A stretch of DNA of 64,000 bases, taken from assembly GCA_019873685.1 (NCBI GenBank), contig JAIOAT010000011.1, positions 19,353 through 83,352 of the forward strand, given 5' to 3'. Positions 19,128-29,391 of the stretch are shown here, piece by piece (position 1 is the first letter of the stretch; each line of letters starts with the position of its first letter). The notes under the pieces were generated by a model, which did not search any database, was not told where the DNA came from, and saw nothing but the letters and a program-made list of their open reading frames with translations. The stretch comes from Chloroflexota bacterium (lineage in GTDB: Bacteria; Chloroflexota; Anaerolineae; Aggregatilineales; Ch27). The translations under genes were made by a program, and so were the position numbers.

Positions 19128-19218
19128 TGCTGGCGGCTGCCGGTTGTTCGTCCGGCAGGTCGATCGCTGGATGCAGGGGCGTGCGTTGAGCCGCCCCTGT
19201 TGTTTTTGGGGCGGTCTG

Positions 19219-19869
19219 TTACGTACAGATAACCGGCCGGATTCCGTCGAGGCGCTCGATAGCGGCCAGCGGCAGGGCTACAAGCCGCGCTTCAGCGTGA
19301 TAGTCCAGCGCCAGCGTGGTCAGCGGTGGGACGCGCGGCCAACCGCTCAGCAGGCGCAGCGGCGGCGCGGTGGCGACCATCAGCACAATTGCCTCCATCA
19401 CCTGCCAGTCGGCGACGCTGGTATAGGGTGCGGCCAGGACAATCTGGCCGCTGTTACGGCGCGTTCCAGGCGCGGCGCGGTCGGCGATCTGCTTCCAGCG
19501 CCCCCAGGAAAGCCGCCGCCCGGCTTCCTGGCGGGCGGCCTCCGGCAGCATCGCCAGACGCAGCGCCAGGGCGTCCAGGTAGTCGGCGGCGTCAAGGACG
19601 GTGATCTCCGCGCGGCGGATGCCCTGCCGTCCGGTTTCATCCTGCTGGTCGGTCACGATCACATCGGCCAGCGCCGCCTGGCGCCCATCGTCCAGCGGGA
19701 AACCTTTGAGCGCCCGCGCGCCGGGATAGTGACGCCAGCCAGTGCCACGTGGCAGGGCGTTCTGCCAGATGATCTTGAGCGCCGTGGCATCCAGGCCGTC
19801 CCCCGGTGTGGTGAAGGTATAGCCGGGGTGCGGACCGTCCAGGATGTACTCCAGGATCAGGCGGGTCAT
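19219..19869 (-). CDS. uncharacterised protein encoded with a small GTPase
   Basis: MTRLILEYILDGPHPGYTF...; start overlaps the stop of the GTPase gene by 4 nt. Confidence 0.7.
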   Translation of the reverse strand: MTRLILEYILDGPHPGYTFTTPGDGLDATALKIIWQNALPRGTGWRHYPGARALKGFPLDDGRQAALADVIVTDQQDETGRQGIRRAEITVLDAADYLDALALRLAMLPEAARQEAGRRLSWGRWKQIADRAAPGTRRNSGQIVLAAPYTSVADWQVMEAIVLMVATAPPLRLLSGWPRVPPLTTLALDYHAEARLVALPLAAIERLDGIRPVICT

Positions 19870-20603
19870 GCGCTGGCGGGCGGGGTAGCCGTCGGCTGGC
19901 GGCGCGGACGGGGACGGATGCCGTTGAAGAACTGGGTCAGGGCGCTGGTGACGCCCGCGCCAGTGATCAGGCTGGCGCTGGCGATGGCATAACGGTAGCC
20001 CAGGCGCTCTGCCTGGGACTTGAGCCGTCGCGTCTCGTTGCGGTAGTCGCCAAGCAATTCGTCCAGCGTGCGGCTGCCGCTCCACAGGTCGGACTTGTTA
20101 ACCAGTAGCATGAACATCCGCAGGCTCTTGCGGGCGGCTGGTTCGTCGTCGATCATCTGCAGGACGAAGTTGAGCGCATCCTTGTGCTGGTGGACGCTGG
20201 TGTGATCGATCAGGAAGAGGATGCCGCGCGGTTTGGCCTCCCGGAACAGGTCTACCCAGTCGGTCTCCCACATGGCGTATTCTCCGCCGACATCGCGGCG
20301 CGGCCTGACGCGCAGGGTCTCGTCGCCGACCTGCGCCCCAAACGCGCCGACTGCCTGACCGCCCGCTGCTGTCGGCTCCGGGTCAAAGTCGCCCAGGTAG
20401 GCTGTGTCGCGGCGCAGCCATTCCAGCAGTGTGGTCTTGCCGGTCTGGCGGTAGCCCAGCACAATGAAGGGCAGGCCCAGCACGCGGACGTAGGCGAAGT
20501 CGATCACGCCCCCGACAGCGTTGCTGATTCCGCTGGGCACCAGGTTGCCCAGCGTGCCGGTGATGATCGAGAGGATGCGGTCGCCCAGGGTTTTCTGGCT
20601 CAT
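19866..20603 (-). CDS. small GTPase-like P-loop protein
   Basis: G1 GYRQTGKTT, G3-like DVGG, G4 NKSD, G5-like SAS; N-terminal hydrophobic/amphipathic region. Confidence 0.8.
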   Translation of the reverse strand: MSQKTLGDRILSIITGTLGNLVPSGISNAVGGVIDFAYVRVLGLPFIVLGYRQTGKTTLLEWLRRDTAYLGDFDPEPTAAGGQAVGAFGAQVGDETLRVRPRRDVGGEYAMWETDWVDLFREAKPRGILFLIDHTSVHQHKDALNFVLQMIDDEPAARKSLRMFMLLVNKSDLWSGSRTLDELLGDYRNETRRLKSQAERLGYRYAIASASLITGAGVTSALTQFFNGIRPRPRRQPTATPPASA

Positions 20604-20768
20604 GTCTACCTGCTTTCCGGTAAATCTGTGACTCGTACGGTCCTGCTTGATTCTACGCAGCGGGTGCGACCCGGTTGCAGGAAGGCAAAACACACGGCAT
20701 CCGCCAACAGGAGCGCGGATGCCGCGTAAGTCAGGCCGGTGATGAGCGGGTACTGCTTGCCGGTCGCC

Positions 20769-22064
20769 TTACCCGCCGAAGAACTGGCGTAGCATATTGC
20801 TGGCCAGCAGGCCGATGGTCATCAGCACCCCGGCCACCAGGTGCAGCCGGATTGTGGCGGCGTTGGCCTGTACCAGGCTGCGATCGGCGTAGTGACGCAG
20901 GGCGATACGGACAGCCCGCACCGCCAGCGGCAACCCGCCGAGGATCAGCGCCGCGCCCACCGGGAATATCCCGCTGAGCGTCCAGTAGAGGGTCAGGGCA
21001 AACGCGCCTGCCAGCAGGAGCAGATAGCCCCACCGGGCGCGTTCCTTGCCGAGGACGACAACCAGATTGTGCTTACCGGCTGCCCGATCGCTCTCTTCGT
21101 CCGGGAACTGGTTGATCCAGAGGATGGCGATGACCAGCAGGCCGATCGGCACCCCGATCAGGAAGTCGACCGCCGCCGCCTGGCCGGTTAGGGCGTAAAC
21201 CGTCCCGGCGGTGGCCAGCGGGCCAAAGTTGAGGCCGACGAGCAATTCGCCCAGACCTCGCCGCGCCGCCAGTCGCAGGGGCGGGGCCGTGTAGAAGTAG
21301 GCGGAAAGCGCCCCGATCAGCCCGAAAAGCAGGATGCCGGGGCCGCTGAGGATCGTCAGCACCAGACCGATCAGCGCCGACCCGCCCAGGGCGGCGAAAG
21401 CCAGGCGGCGTAGCGCCCCCTCGCTGATCAGGCCCAGTTCAATGGATCGGCTGCCGCCAGAGTAGGGCAGGAAGTAGTTGTTGTTGATCGGGTCGGTGCC
21501 GCTGGTCCAGTCGAAATAGTCGTTGAAGGTGTTGGCGGCGACGTGCAACAGCATGCCGGCCAGCAGTGCCAGGATGAAACGCCCCCAGGCAAACGGCCCG
21601 CCCTGCACGGCCACCCACGCCGCGCCGATCAACACCGGCACGATCATGGCCGTCAGGAAGGGGGCGCGGGTGATGACCAGCCAGCGGAAGAGCCGCGTGG
21701 CCGGGCTGATGCGGGGCATAGCCTGCGCCGGGTCCACCTCTTCCAGCACTTCGGTCACGCCGCAGTAGCCGATGTGCTGGCCGTGCTTGAAGGTCGGCGT
21801 GATGCGGATGCGGGCGGCGAACGGCGTCCCGTCGCGGCGCACAAAGACGGTCTCCCCGCGGAATTCGCCCGTCTCACGGGCGACCTTGAGCCAGCTCGGG
21901 ACATGTTCCAGGACGACTTCGCCCGGCGAGAACAGCGAGACCCGCTTCTTGCCGATGATGTCTTCCTGCGTGTAGCCGAAGATCTCCGCCGCGGCGTCAT
22001 TGAACGTCTCGATGCGGCCTTCCAGATCACAGGTGATCACGCTTTTCTTTGAGCTGCCGCTCAT
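20769..22064 (-). CDS. PAS domain-UbiA prenyltransferase fusion (MenA/1,4-dihydroxy-2-naphthoate prenyltransferase-like)
   Basis: PAS segment FNDAAAEIFGYTQEDIIGKKRVSLFSP..VRRDGTPFAARIRITP, then UbiA motifs NTFNDYFDWTSGTDPINN and NQFPDEESDRAAGK; start follows TCAGGAGGG. Confidence 0.88.
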   Translation of the reverse strand: MSGSSKKSVITCDLEGRIETFNDAAAEIFGYTQEDIIGKKRVSLFSPGEVVLEHVPSWLKVARETGEFRGETVFVRRDGTPFAARIRITPTFKHGQHIGYCGVTEVLEEVDPAQAMPRISPATRLFRWLVITRAPFLTAMIVPVLIGAAWVAVQGGPFAWGRFILALLAGMLLHVAANTFNDYFDWTSGTDPINNNYFLPYSGGSRSIELGLISEGALRRLAFAALGGSALIGLVLTILSGPGILLFGLIGALSAYFYTAPPLRLAARRGLGELLVGLNFGPLATAGTVYALTGQAAAVDFLIGVPIGLLVIAILWINQFPDEESDRAAGKHNLVVVLGKERARWGYLLLLAGAFALTLYWTLSGIFPVGAALILGGLPLAVRAVRIALRHYADRSLVQANAATIRLHLVAGVLMTIGLLASNMLRQFFGG

Positions 22065-22146
22065 AGTAGTACCCTCCTGAGGTGAGTGACGAACGGGATG
22101 GGCGCCCCCGGCAGGGGGATACGGGCGCAGGGTGGGCAACAAACGC

Positions 22147-23094
22147 CTAAATGATAGCAGCGATGCAGATCATCAGCAGCACCAGCGCCAGGTAGATGTT
22201 GGACGCTTTGAACAGGGTCATGGCCTGACGGCCTTCTTCCCCTTCGCTGCCCTGCTGATGAGCACGCAGCAGCCCGATCGAGTCGCGGCCCAGCCACAAC
22301 GTGGCCGCCAGTATCGGGGCGAAGTAGGCCCAGCCCAGCGCCGGATGCACCGCCAGCAACAGGCCGATGGCCGCCGTGACGGCCATGTGGACGAGCGTCC
22401 ACAGCACTGCCCGCCGCCGTTCCATCACCACCGGCAGCATGGGGAAGCTGGCGCTGGCATAGTCCTTGCGGTAGACCAGCGCCAGACTCCAGAAGTGGCT
22501 GGGACTCCAGGTGAAGAGCAACGCCGCCAGCAGCAGCGCGCCTGAATCGGCCCAGTGGCCCACCGCAGCCGAGCCGCTCAGGACGGCGGCGCTGCCTGCC
22601 GCCCCGCCGATCACAACGTTGAGCAGCGTGCGCGGCTTGAGCCACAGGGTGTAGATGCCAATATAGATGAACGCCCCCAGCGCCAGGAAGAACGCCAGCG
22701 CCAGGTTACCGGCCAGCAGGGCCAACCCCACCGCGGCGACAACGCTACCTGCACCGCCAACCAACACCCAGACCGGGCGGACCTGGCCGGTGGCCAGCGG
22801 GCGGCGGCGGGTGCGCTTCATGCGGGCGTCCTGATCGCGTTCCAGGTACTGGTTGATGGCGCCGGAACCGCCAGCGGCCAGCGCACCGGTGATGGTCAAC
22901 AGCAGCAGATCGGCAGCTGCAGGACGCCCGCCGCTGGCCAGCATTGCGCCGCCCCAGGCCGCCGCCAGCAGCAGCGTGACGATCCGCAGCTTGGCCAGCA
23001 CGACGATCAGCGCCAGAACCTGGCGCACAGAGACGCTCCGGGTGGAGACAACGGGCGTTGCGATCACGTCTTCAGTTCGGATGGTCATCAGCAA
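22147..23094 (-). CDS. ctaB: protoheme IX farnesyltransferase (heme O synthase)
   Basis: GSGAINQYLERDQDARMKRTRRRPLATGQV, YTLWLKPRTLLNVVIGG. Confidence 0.93.
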   Translation of the reverse strand: MLMTIRTEDVIATPVVSTRSVSVRQVLALIVVLAKLRIVTLLLAAAWGGAMLASGGRPAAADLLLLTITGALAAGGSGAINQYLERDQDARMKRTRRRPLATGQVRPVWVLVGGAGSVVAAVGLALLAGNLALAFFLALGAFIYIGIYTLWLKPRTLLNVVIGGAAGSAAVLSGSAAVGHWADSGALLLAALLFTWSPSHFWSLALVYRKDYASASFPMLPVVMERRRAVLWTLVHMAVTAAIGLLLAVHPALGWAYFAPILAATLWLGRDSIGLLRAHQQGSEGEEGRQAMTLFKASNIYLALVLLMICIAAII

Positions 23095-23328
23095 GTTTTC
23101 CTGCGGTGAGCAAAAGTCTCATGGTCAGGCACGCCCCGGAGCAACGTGGAAGGCTGAGACGGCAAGAGCAGGCGTGGCGTAATCAGGTAAATCAGGGCGA
23201 TTATATCATGTTTTGTTCAATTCGCCAGACCTGTGGATTAGCGTCTGATCAGAGAACGCTCCTGCCCGGTGTCGTTCCCGCGCCGGGCAGGGGTAGGTGG
23301 GGGATCAAGATGCTGTTTGAGGCAGTCG

Positions 23329-25200
23329 TCAGGGGCGACCGGGCACGCCCAGCGCGTCGATCACCTCGGCGACCAGCTCGTAATGGCCGAAGGCCGGGAT
23401 GAGGTACGCGCCCTGAACCATGCCCCGGATCGCCAGCAGCAATTCGCGAGCGATCCGCACGCCTTCCGCCGGGGCGTCGTCCGCCGTTTCGATTCGGCGC
23501 AGGATGGCCTCCGGGATGGTGATGCCGGGGATTTCATTGTGCAGGAAGTGGGCGTGCCGCGCGCCATAGAGGGGCAACACACCCATCAGCACTGGCAACG
23601 TGAAGTCTTCGCCGGTGACTTCGCGGTAGCGGCGATGGAATCGTTCGATATCCGCCGGGTCAAAGACCGGTTGCCCCAGCGCGAAATCCGCGCCGGCTTC
23701 GATCTTGCGGCGCGTCACCTTGATCTCGTGATCAAGGTCCTGCGCGCCCATGTTCAGGGCGCAGCCGACGGTGAAAGCGGTTGGCTGGCCGATGGAGTTG
23801 CCCGCCTGGTCAACGCCCCGGTTCATCTGCTGCTTGATCAGCTTGATCAGGCCGGAGGGGGTGACGTCGTAGTTGTCCATGGCATTTGGATAGTCGCCGA
23901 TGTGGGTTGGATCGCCCATGACCACGAACAGGTTGCGCAGGCCCAGGGCGTGCGCGGCCAGCAGATCGCCCTGGATGCGCAGCAGGTTGCGGCCACGGGT
24001 GGGGAAGTGCAGTACCGTCTCGATCCCCAGGCGAGTGTGCAGCAGGTGGCAGACGGCCCAGGGACTCATCCGCATGCGGGCAGTAGGACTGTCGGCAACA
24101 TCAACCAGATCAGCTCCCGCTGATTGCAGCAGTTCGGCGGCAGCCAGCAGCTTCTGGGCAGTGTAACTGCGCGGCGGATGCATCTCCACCGTGACAACGA
24201 ACTGGCCGCTGGCCAGCTTGCGGGTCAGTTCGGTGGGCTGCTCCTGCACGGTGAGCAGTTCGTCGTTGACGGGTTCGGTGATGCTCAAGTCGGGCAGGGG
24301 GCTGGCGGCGCTGTCCATTGCCTGGCGCATGGCAGCGATATGCTCCGGCGTTGTCCCACAGCAACCGCCGATGATCCGCGCGCCCCGGGCGTGGAAGGTG
24401 CGGGCATAGTCGGCGAAATAGGCCGCGGTGGCCGGGTACATCATCCGCCCGCCGACGGCTTCCGGGAATCCAGCGTTGGGTACGGCGGCGCAGGCGGCTT
24501 CCGGCACAGCCTGACGCATGGCGGCCAGGATGCGGGCAATCTGGGCCGGGCCGCCGCCGCAGTTGACGCCAATCACATCCGCGCCAGCAGCGTGCAGATC
24601 GCGGGCGACGCGCACCGGCAGGTCGCCGAGCAGCGTCCGGTCGTCTTCGGCAAAGGTCATGTTGGCGATGACCGGCAGCTCCGGGGCAGCCTCCCGCGCG
24701 GCGGCCAACGCCTCCAGAATCTCCAGGCGATCAGTGAAGGTTTCCAGCAGGATGGCGTCTACGCCGACCCCGGCCAGAGCGGTGATTTGCTCGCGGAAGG
24801 CGGCGCGGGCGTCTTCCGGGCTGACCCGCCCGTAGGGCCGCAGGCGCACGCCCAGCGGCCCGACCGAACCCGCGATGTAGGTCTCCGGGCGACCGGCTTC
24901 TGTGGCGGCCTGCCGGGCCAGGGTGACTCCCGCGGCGTTGATGGCGCTGACCTGCGCTTCCAGCCCGAAGCGGGCCAGCTTATAGCGGTTAGCGCCAAAG
25001 GTGTTGGTCTTGAGCAGTTCCGCCCCGGCTGCCAGAAAGCTTACGTGAATCGACTTGATCAATTCCGGGCGGCTCAGGTTTAGCTCATCAAAGCAGGCAT
25101 CGATCGGGATGCCGTGCTGGTGCAGGGTGGTGCCCATCGCGCCGTCCGTCAGGATAGGAGTGTCGGCGGCAAGACGTTCGCGAAAAGGTCTGGCAGGCAT
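23329..25200 (-). CDS. bifunctional homocysteine S-methyltransferase / methylenetetrahydrofolate reductase
   Basis: N-terminal DGAMGTTLHQHG and GGCCGTTPEHI; C-terminal MTHFR segment VTVEMHPPRS..ADLVDVADSPTARMRMS. Confidence 0.92.
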   Translation of the reverse strand: MPARPFRERLAADTPILTDGAMGTTLHQHGIPIDACFDELNLSRPELIKSIHVSFLAAGAELLKTNTFGANRYKLARFGLEAQVSAINAAGVTLARQAATEAGRPETYIAGSVGPLGVRLRPYGRVSPEDARAAFREQITALAGVGVDAILLETFTDRLEILEALAAAREAAPELPVIANMTFAEDDRTLLGDLPVRVARDLHAAGADVIGVNCGGGPAQIARILAAMRQAVPEAACAAVPNAGFPEAVGGRMMYPATAAYFADYARTFHARGARIIGGCCGTTPEHIAAMRQAMDSAASPLPDLSITEPVNDELLTVQEQPTELTRKLASGQFVVTVEMHPPRSYTAQKLLAAAELLQSAGADLVDVADSPTARMRMSPWAVCHLLHTRLGIETVLHFPTRGRNLLRIQGDLLAAHALGLRNLFVVMGDPTHIGDYPNAMDNYDVTPSGLIKLIKQQMNRGVDQAGNSIGQPTAFTVGCALNMGAQDLDHEIKVTRRKIEAGADFALGQPVFDPADIERFHRRYREVTGEDFTLPVLMGVLPLYGARHAHFLHNEIPGITIPEAILRRIETADDAPAEGVRIARELLLAIRGMVQGAYLIPAFGHYELVAEVIDALGVPGRP

Positions 25201-25264
25201 GGAGTCTGTCCTCCGGGTTACGAAGACGAAGCAGCGAAGCAACAGGGGGCGGACAGGCGCACCC

Positions 25265-25663
25265 TTACTGCATGCAGGTGCCGTGCAGGATGATCTGGCT
25301 GCCTGATCCCTCCTGCGCGGGGTCGACGACCCACTCGCCGCGCCCCCACTGGAAGAACGGATTGTTGACGTTAGCACGCAGGGTTTCGCCAGTATGGCGG
25401 GCGTACCATTCACGCACGGTCGCCGGCGGGTCGGGGGCGGTCAGCATCATGACCGTCTCGCCCATACCAAACGGTGTCAGCAGGTTGTGACGCTCCCAGA
25501 CCACGGTTGCGCCGGGATATTGCGGCAGGCGCAGGGTCAGGTTGGCCACGCAAATGCGGTCGACGGTCAGCGCCAGCCCGCCCAGGCAGGTCGCCATCAG
25601 GGCGATCACCAGTACCGTGCTCAGGACGGCGCGCCGGGAGCATCCGACGGTTTCACGATCCAT
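25265..25663 (-). CDS. hypothetical membrane-anchored protein
   Basis: 132-aa ORF with N-terminal TM between metH and the BHMT-MTHFR gene. Confidence 0.6.
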   Translation of the reverse strand: MDRETVGCSRRAVLSTVLVIALMATCLGGLALTVDRICVANLTLRLPQYPGATVVWERHNLLTPFGMGETVMMLTAPDPPATVREWYARHTGETLRANVNNPFFQWGRGEWVVDPAQEGSGSQIILHGTCMQ

Positions 25664-25794
25664 GTCCGGAATCCTTACTAAGCCAGTGGATACAGGGTTG
25701 ACTGGCCCACAGAGAGTTCCACGCCTCGTGTCCGGGTCACAGTATAGTCCGGTCAGCGTCGATCAGGCAGGGCGAATCCGGGTCTCAGAAGCGG

Positions 25795-28700
25795 TCATGC
25801 TTCCTTCTCCCCCAGAATCTCCTTTACCCGGTCGATCTCCACGCTGTAGTATTTGGCCTCCGGATGGTGGACGACGATAGCAGCGGTGCTCTGCTCCGGC
25901 ACGAGCTGGTAAGCCGGGGTGAGCGTCATGCCCAGCTCATGGGTCACGGCGGGCAGCAGGGCGAAGACCAGGGCGTGATCGGCCAGTTCCGGGCAGGCCG
26001 GATAGCCCCAGCTATAGCGCTTACCCTGCGCCTCCGCCAGCCGCAACTCACGGCGGATGTGCTCGTGAACGAAGCTGGCGGTGGCCTCGGCGGTCTGGAC
26101 GGCCAGGCCGTGGAAGAAGTAAGCTTCGCTGTAGTTGTCGGCGGCCTGCAGGCGCTCGAATTCGGCGCTGGCTTCCCGTCCGACGGTGACCACCTGCAGC
26201 GCGGCTACATCCACCTGCTCGCCCGTCGCCGGGGCGAAGTAATCGCTCAGGCACAGGAATTCGCCCTTGTTCTGGCGCGGGAAGCGGAAGCGACCTGCCT
26301 CCACCCGCTGGCGGGTCGTGGCGAAGCGCTCCCAGTCCCATACGATCAGATCATCGCCGTCGCTGTTGACGGGGAAGTAGCCGTAGACCGCCTGCGGGAT
26401 GAGTGTACGCCGGGCCAGGGCGTCCTTCTGCATCCGGGCCAGCCGCGCCTCAAACTGCGCCTGTAGCGCCTCCCATTCCTCGCCGTGGGCGTTTTTGGCT
26501 CCCCACGACAGGCGGAACAGTTCCGGCCTGTGCAGGTGCTGGAAGATGATCTCCAGCGGCATCTGGCGGATGGTCTTTGGCCCCCAGAAAGGCGGGTCAG
26601 GGATAACAGAGGCGGGCTTAACCCCACTGCGGTGGGCGCCGCCGGTGATGGCCGGGCGCGGCTCCTGGCCGATCTCGGCGTAACCCTCGGCCACGATCTG
26701 GCTCAGCAGCTCAGCGCGGCGGGCTGGATCGACCAGACGGTCCATCACGGCCAATCCCTCAAAGGCGTCCTTGCAGTAGAACACGCCGCCTGCATACGGC
26801 TGGCCGCTATCGTCCAGGAACAGAGCGCGCCGCCCGAAGCGGCGGTTGATTGCCGCCCCGCCAACCAGCACAGGGATGGCCAACCCGCGCCGCGCCAGCT
26901 CGTTGACGACCAGCGGCATCTGCTTCGATGTGCTGACCAGCAGCGCGCTGAGGCCGATGGCGTCGGCATGGTGCGCGATCGCTGCGTCGATGATCGTGCT
27001 GGCGGGGACCTGTTTGCCCAGGTCGTGGACGGTGTAGCCATTGTTGCTGAGGATGGTCTTGACCAGATTCTTGCCAATGTCGTGGACATCCCCGTAGACG
27101 GTGGCCAGGACGACTGTGCCTTTGCTGGCGCCTTCTACCTTTTCCATGAACTGCTCCAGGTAGCCGACGGCTTTCTTCATCACCTCGGCGCTCTGCAGCA
27201 CAAAGGGCAGGATCAATTCGCCTGCGCCAAACCTGTCGCCGACCTCCTTCATGGCCGGTAGCAGGACGTTGTTCAGCACGCTGACGGCATCCTGGCGGGT
27301 CAGGCAGGCGTCGATCAGGGCTTCTACGCCGTCCTTTTTGCGGTGGACGATCTGCCAGTGCAACGCTTCCTCCGCGGTCATCGCTGCGGTGGGGTCGGCG
27401 GCTTCCGCCGCGCTGGCTTCAACTTCGTGCTCGGCGAAGTACTGGATGAAGCGCGGCAGGGCATCGGGGTCGGTGTTGAAGATCAGGTCCTCGGCCAGCT
27501 TGCGCTGTTCCGGCGGAATCTCAGCGTAAGGGGTGATGTGCGCCGGGTTGACGATGGCCATATCCAGCCCGGCCTGGACAGCGTGGTAGAGGAAGACGCT
27601 GTTGAGCACGCCGCGCGCGGCGGGTTGCACGCCGAAACTGACGTTGCTCACCCCCAGGCAGGTGAAAACGCCCGGCAGGTTCTCCTTGATCAGGCGGATG
27701 GCGGCCAGAGTCTCCCTGGCGTCGTTACGCAGTTCAGGCTGCCCGGTGGTCAGGGGGAAGGTGAGCGTATCGAAGATCAGGTCTTCGCGGGCCAGGCCGT
27801 ATTCCTCGGTAGCGATGCGGGTGATGCGCTGTGCGATCTCGAACTTCTTTTCCCGGTCGTGGGCCATGCCCTCTTCGTCAATGGTCATGGAGAGCACTGC
27901 CGCGCCGTGCTTGCGGGCGACGGGCAGGATACGGTCAATGCGCTCCCGGCCATTTTCCAGGTTGTTGCCGTTGATGATCGCCCGTCCGGGGTAGACAGCC
28001 AGCGCGGCCTCGGCCACATCGGCCTCGGTCGTGTCGATGATCAATGGCACGTCGACGGCCATGGCCAGTTTCTTCACCAGCGTGACCATCTGCTCGCGCT
28101 CATCATCGCGCTCGGTGAGGGCGACACACACGTCGAGCATGTGCGCGCCGCTGGCGACCTGTTCAATCGCGATCTGGACAATGCTGTCGTAATCTTCCTC
28201 CAGCAGCAGGCGCTTGACCTTGCGGCTGCCCTGGCTGTTGATCCGCTCGCCGATCAGGGTCGGGCCAGGGTTTTGCAGCAGGGAGGTAGCCTTCATGTTG
28301 CTGCTGACCTGGGGGGTGTGCTCCGGGCGGCGCCGGGCAGGGGGGCGCCGCTGACGGGTTTGCAGAACGACATCGACCGGCTGGCCGTGCACGGCTTCGT
28401 AGAGGCGGGCAATATGCTCCGGACGTGTGCCGCAGCACCCGCCAACCACGCTGACGCCCCACTCGGCGAACTCAGCCACCATGCGGCTGAACGGATCCGG
28501 CTCCAGCGGGTAGACGGCCTCGCCATCGACGTTGATCGGCAGACCGGCATTGGGCAGGACGCTGACCGGCAGCGTGCTGTGCTCGACCAGGTAGCGGATC
28601 GGCGCACGCATATGCTCCGGGCCGGTGGAGCAGTTGAGGCCGATCACGTCGATGGGCAGCGCTTCCAGCGTGGCCAGCGCGGCATCAATCTCCGTCCCGA

Positions 28701-29346
28701 AGAGCATCCGGCCTGACACGTCCAGCGTGACCTGTACCTGCAATGGGATGCGCAGGCCAGCGTCGGCGAAGTAGCGATTGATGCCAACAACGGCCGCTTT
28801 CACTTCAAGGATGTCCTGGCTGGTTTCGACCAGCAACAGGTCAGCGCCGCCTTCCACCAGGCCCTGCGCCTGCTCGTAGAAGAGATCGGCCAGCGCATCA
28901 AAAGTGATGCTCAGGTCAGGGTCATTGCCGCTGGGCAGCTTGCCGGAGGGGCCAATACTCCCGGCAACGAAGCGCGGGATGCCGGTCTCAGCGGCGAAGC
29001 GGTCGCAGACCCGGCGGGCGATCCGGGCGGCGGCGCGGTTGATCTCCAGCACACGGTCGGCCAGGCCGTACTCGCCCAGCGTCAGGCGGTTGGCGCGGAA
29101 AGTATTAGTTTCCACCGCTTCTGCGCCTGCTGCCAGGAACGAGGCGTGAATGGCCTCGATCACGTCCGGACGGGTGATTGACAGGTAGTCGTTACAGCCG
29201 TTGTACTGCTCCCCGCCGAAGTCAGCGGCGGTCAGGCCGCGTTGCTGGATGCTGGTGCCCATCGCGCCGTCAAAGACTACGACATGGTCGGCGATGGCGT
29301 CCAGATAGCGACAGTTGGTGTAGGTCAGGGTATGGCGATGGGGCAT
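25795..29346 (-). CDS. metH: cobalamin-dependent methionine synthase
   Basis: Hcy-methyltransferase, pterin-binding, B12-binding (DVHDIGKNLVKTILSNNGY) and activation (YSWGYPACPELADH) domains. Confidence 0.96.
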   Translation of the reverse strand: MPHRHTLTYTNCRYLDAIADHVVVFDGAMGTSIQQRGLTAADFGGEQYNGCNDYLSITRPDVIEAIHASFLAAGAEAVETNTFRANRLTLGEYGLADRVLEINRAAARIARRVCDRFAAETGIPRFVAGSIGPSGKLPSGNDPDLSITFDALADLFYEQAQGLVEGGADLLLVETSQDILEVKAAVVGINRYFADAGLRIPLQVQVTLDVSGRMLFGTEIDAALATLEALPIDVIGLNCSTGPEHMRAPIRYLVEHSTLPVSVLPNAGLPINVDGEAVYPLEPDPFSRMVAEFAEWGVSVVGGCCGTRPEHIARLYEAVHGQPVDVVLQTRQRRPPARRRPEHTPQVSSNMKATSLLQNPGPTLIGERINSQGSRKVKRLLLEEDYDSIVQIAIEQVASGAHMLDVCVALTERDDEREQMVTLVKKLAMAVDVPLIIDTTEADVAEAALAVYPGRAIINGNNLENGRERIDRILPVARKHGAAVLSMTIDEEGMAHDREKKFEIAQRITRIATEEYGLAREDLIFDTLTFPLTTGQPELRNDARETLAAIRLIKENLPGVFTCLGVSNVSFGVQPAARGVLNSVFLYHAVQAGLDMAIVNPAHITPYAEIPPEQRKLAEDLIFNTDPDALPRFIQYFAEHEVEASAAEAADPTAAMTAEEALHWQIVHRKKDGVEALIDACLTRQDAVSVLNNVLLPAMKEVGDRFGAGELILPFVLQSAEVMKKAVGYLEQFMEKVEGASKGTVVLATVYGDVHDIGKNLVKTILSNNGYTVHDLGKQVPASTIIDAAIAHHADAIGLSALLVSTSKQMPLVVNELARRGLAIPVLVGGAAINRRFGRRALFLDDSGQPYAGGVFYCKDAFEGLAVMDRLVDPARRAELLSQIVAEGYAEIGQEPRPAITGGAHRSGVKPASVIPDPPFWGPKTIRQMPLEIIFQHLHRPELFRLSWGAKNAHGEEWEALQAQFEARLARMQKDALARRTLIPQAVYGYFPVNSDGDDLIVWDWERFATTRQRVEAGRFRFPRQNKGEFLCLSDYFAPATGEQVDVAALQVVTVGREASAEFERLQAADNYSEAYFFHGLAVQTAEATASFVHEHIRRELRLAEAQGKRYSWGYPACPELADHALVFALLPAVTHELGMTLTPAYQLVPEQSTAAIVVHHPEAKYYSVEIDRVKEILGEKEA

Positions 29347-29391
29347 AAGCGCCTTGCCTTTCTGGGAGACGCAAACGGTGCGAGACGGGTT

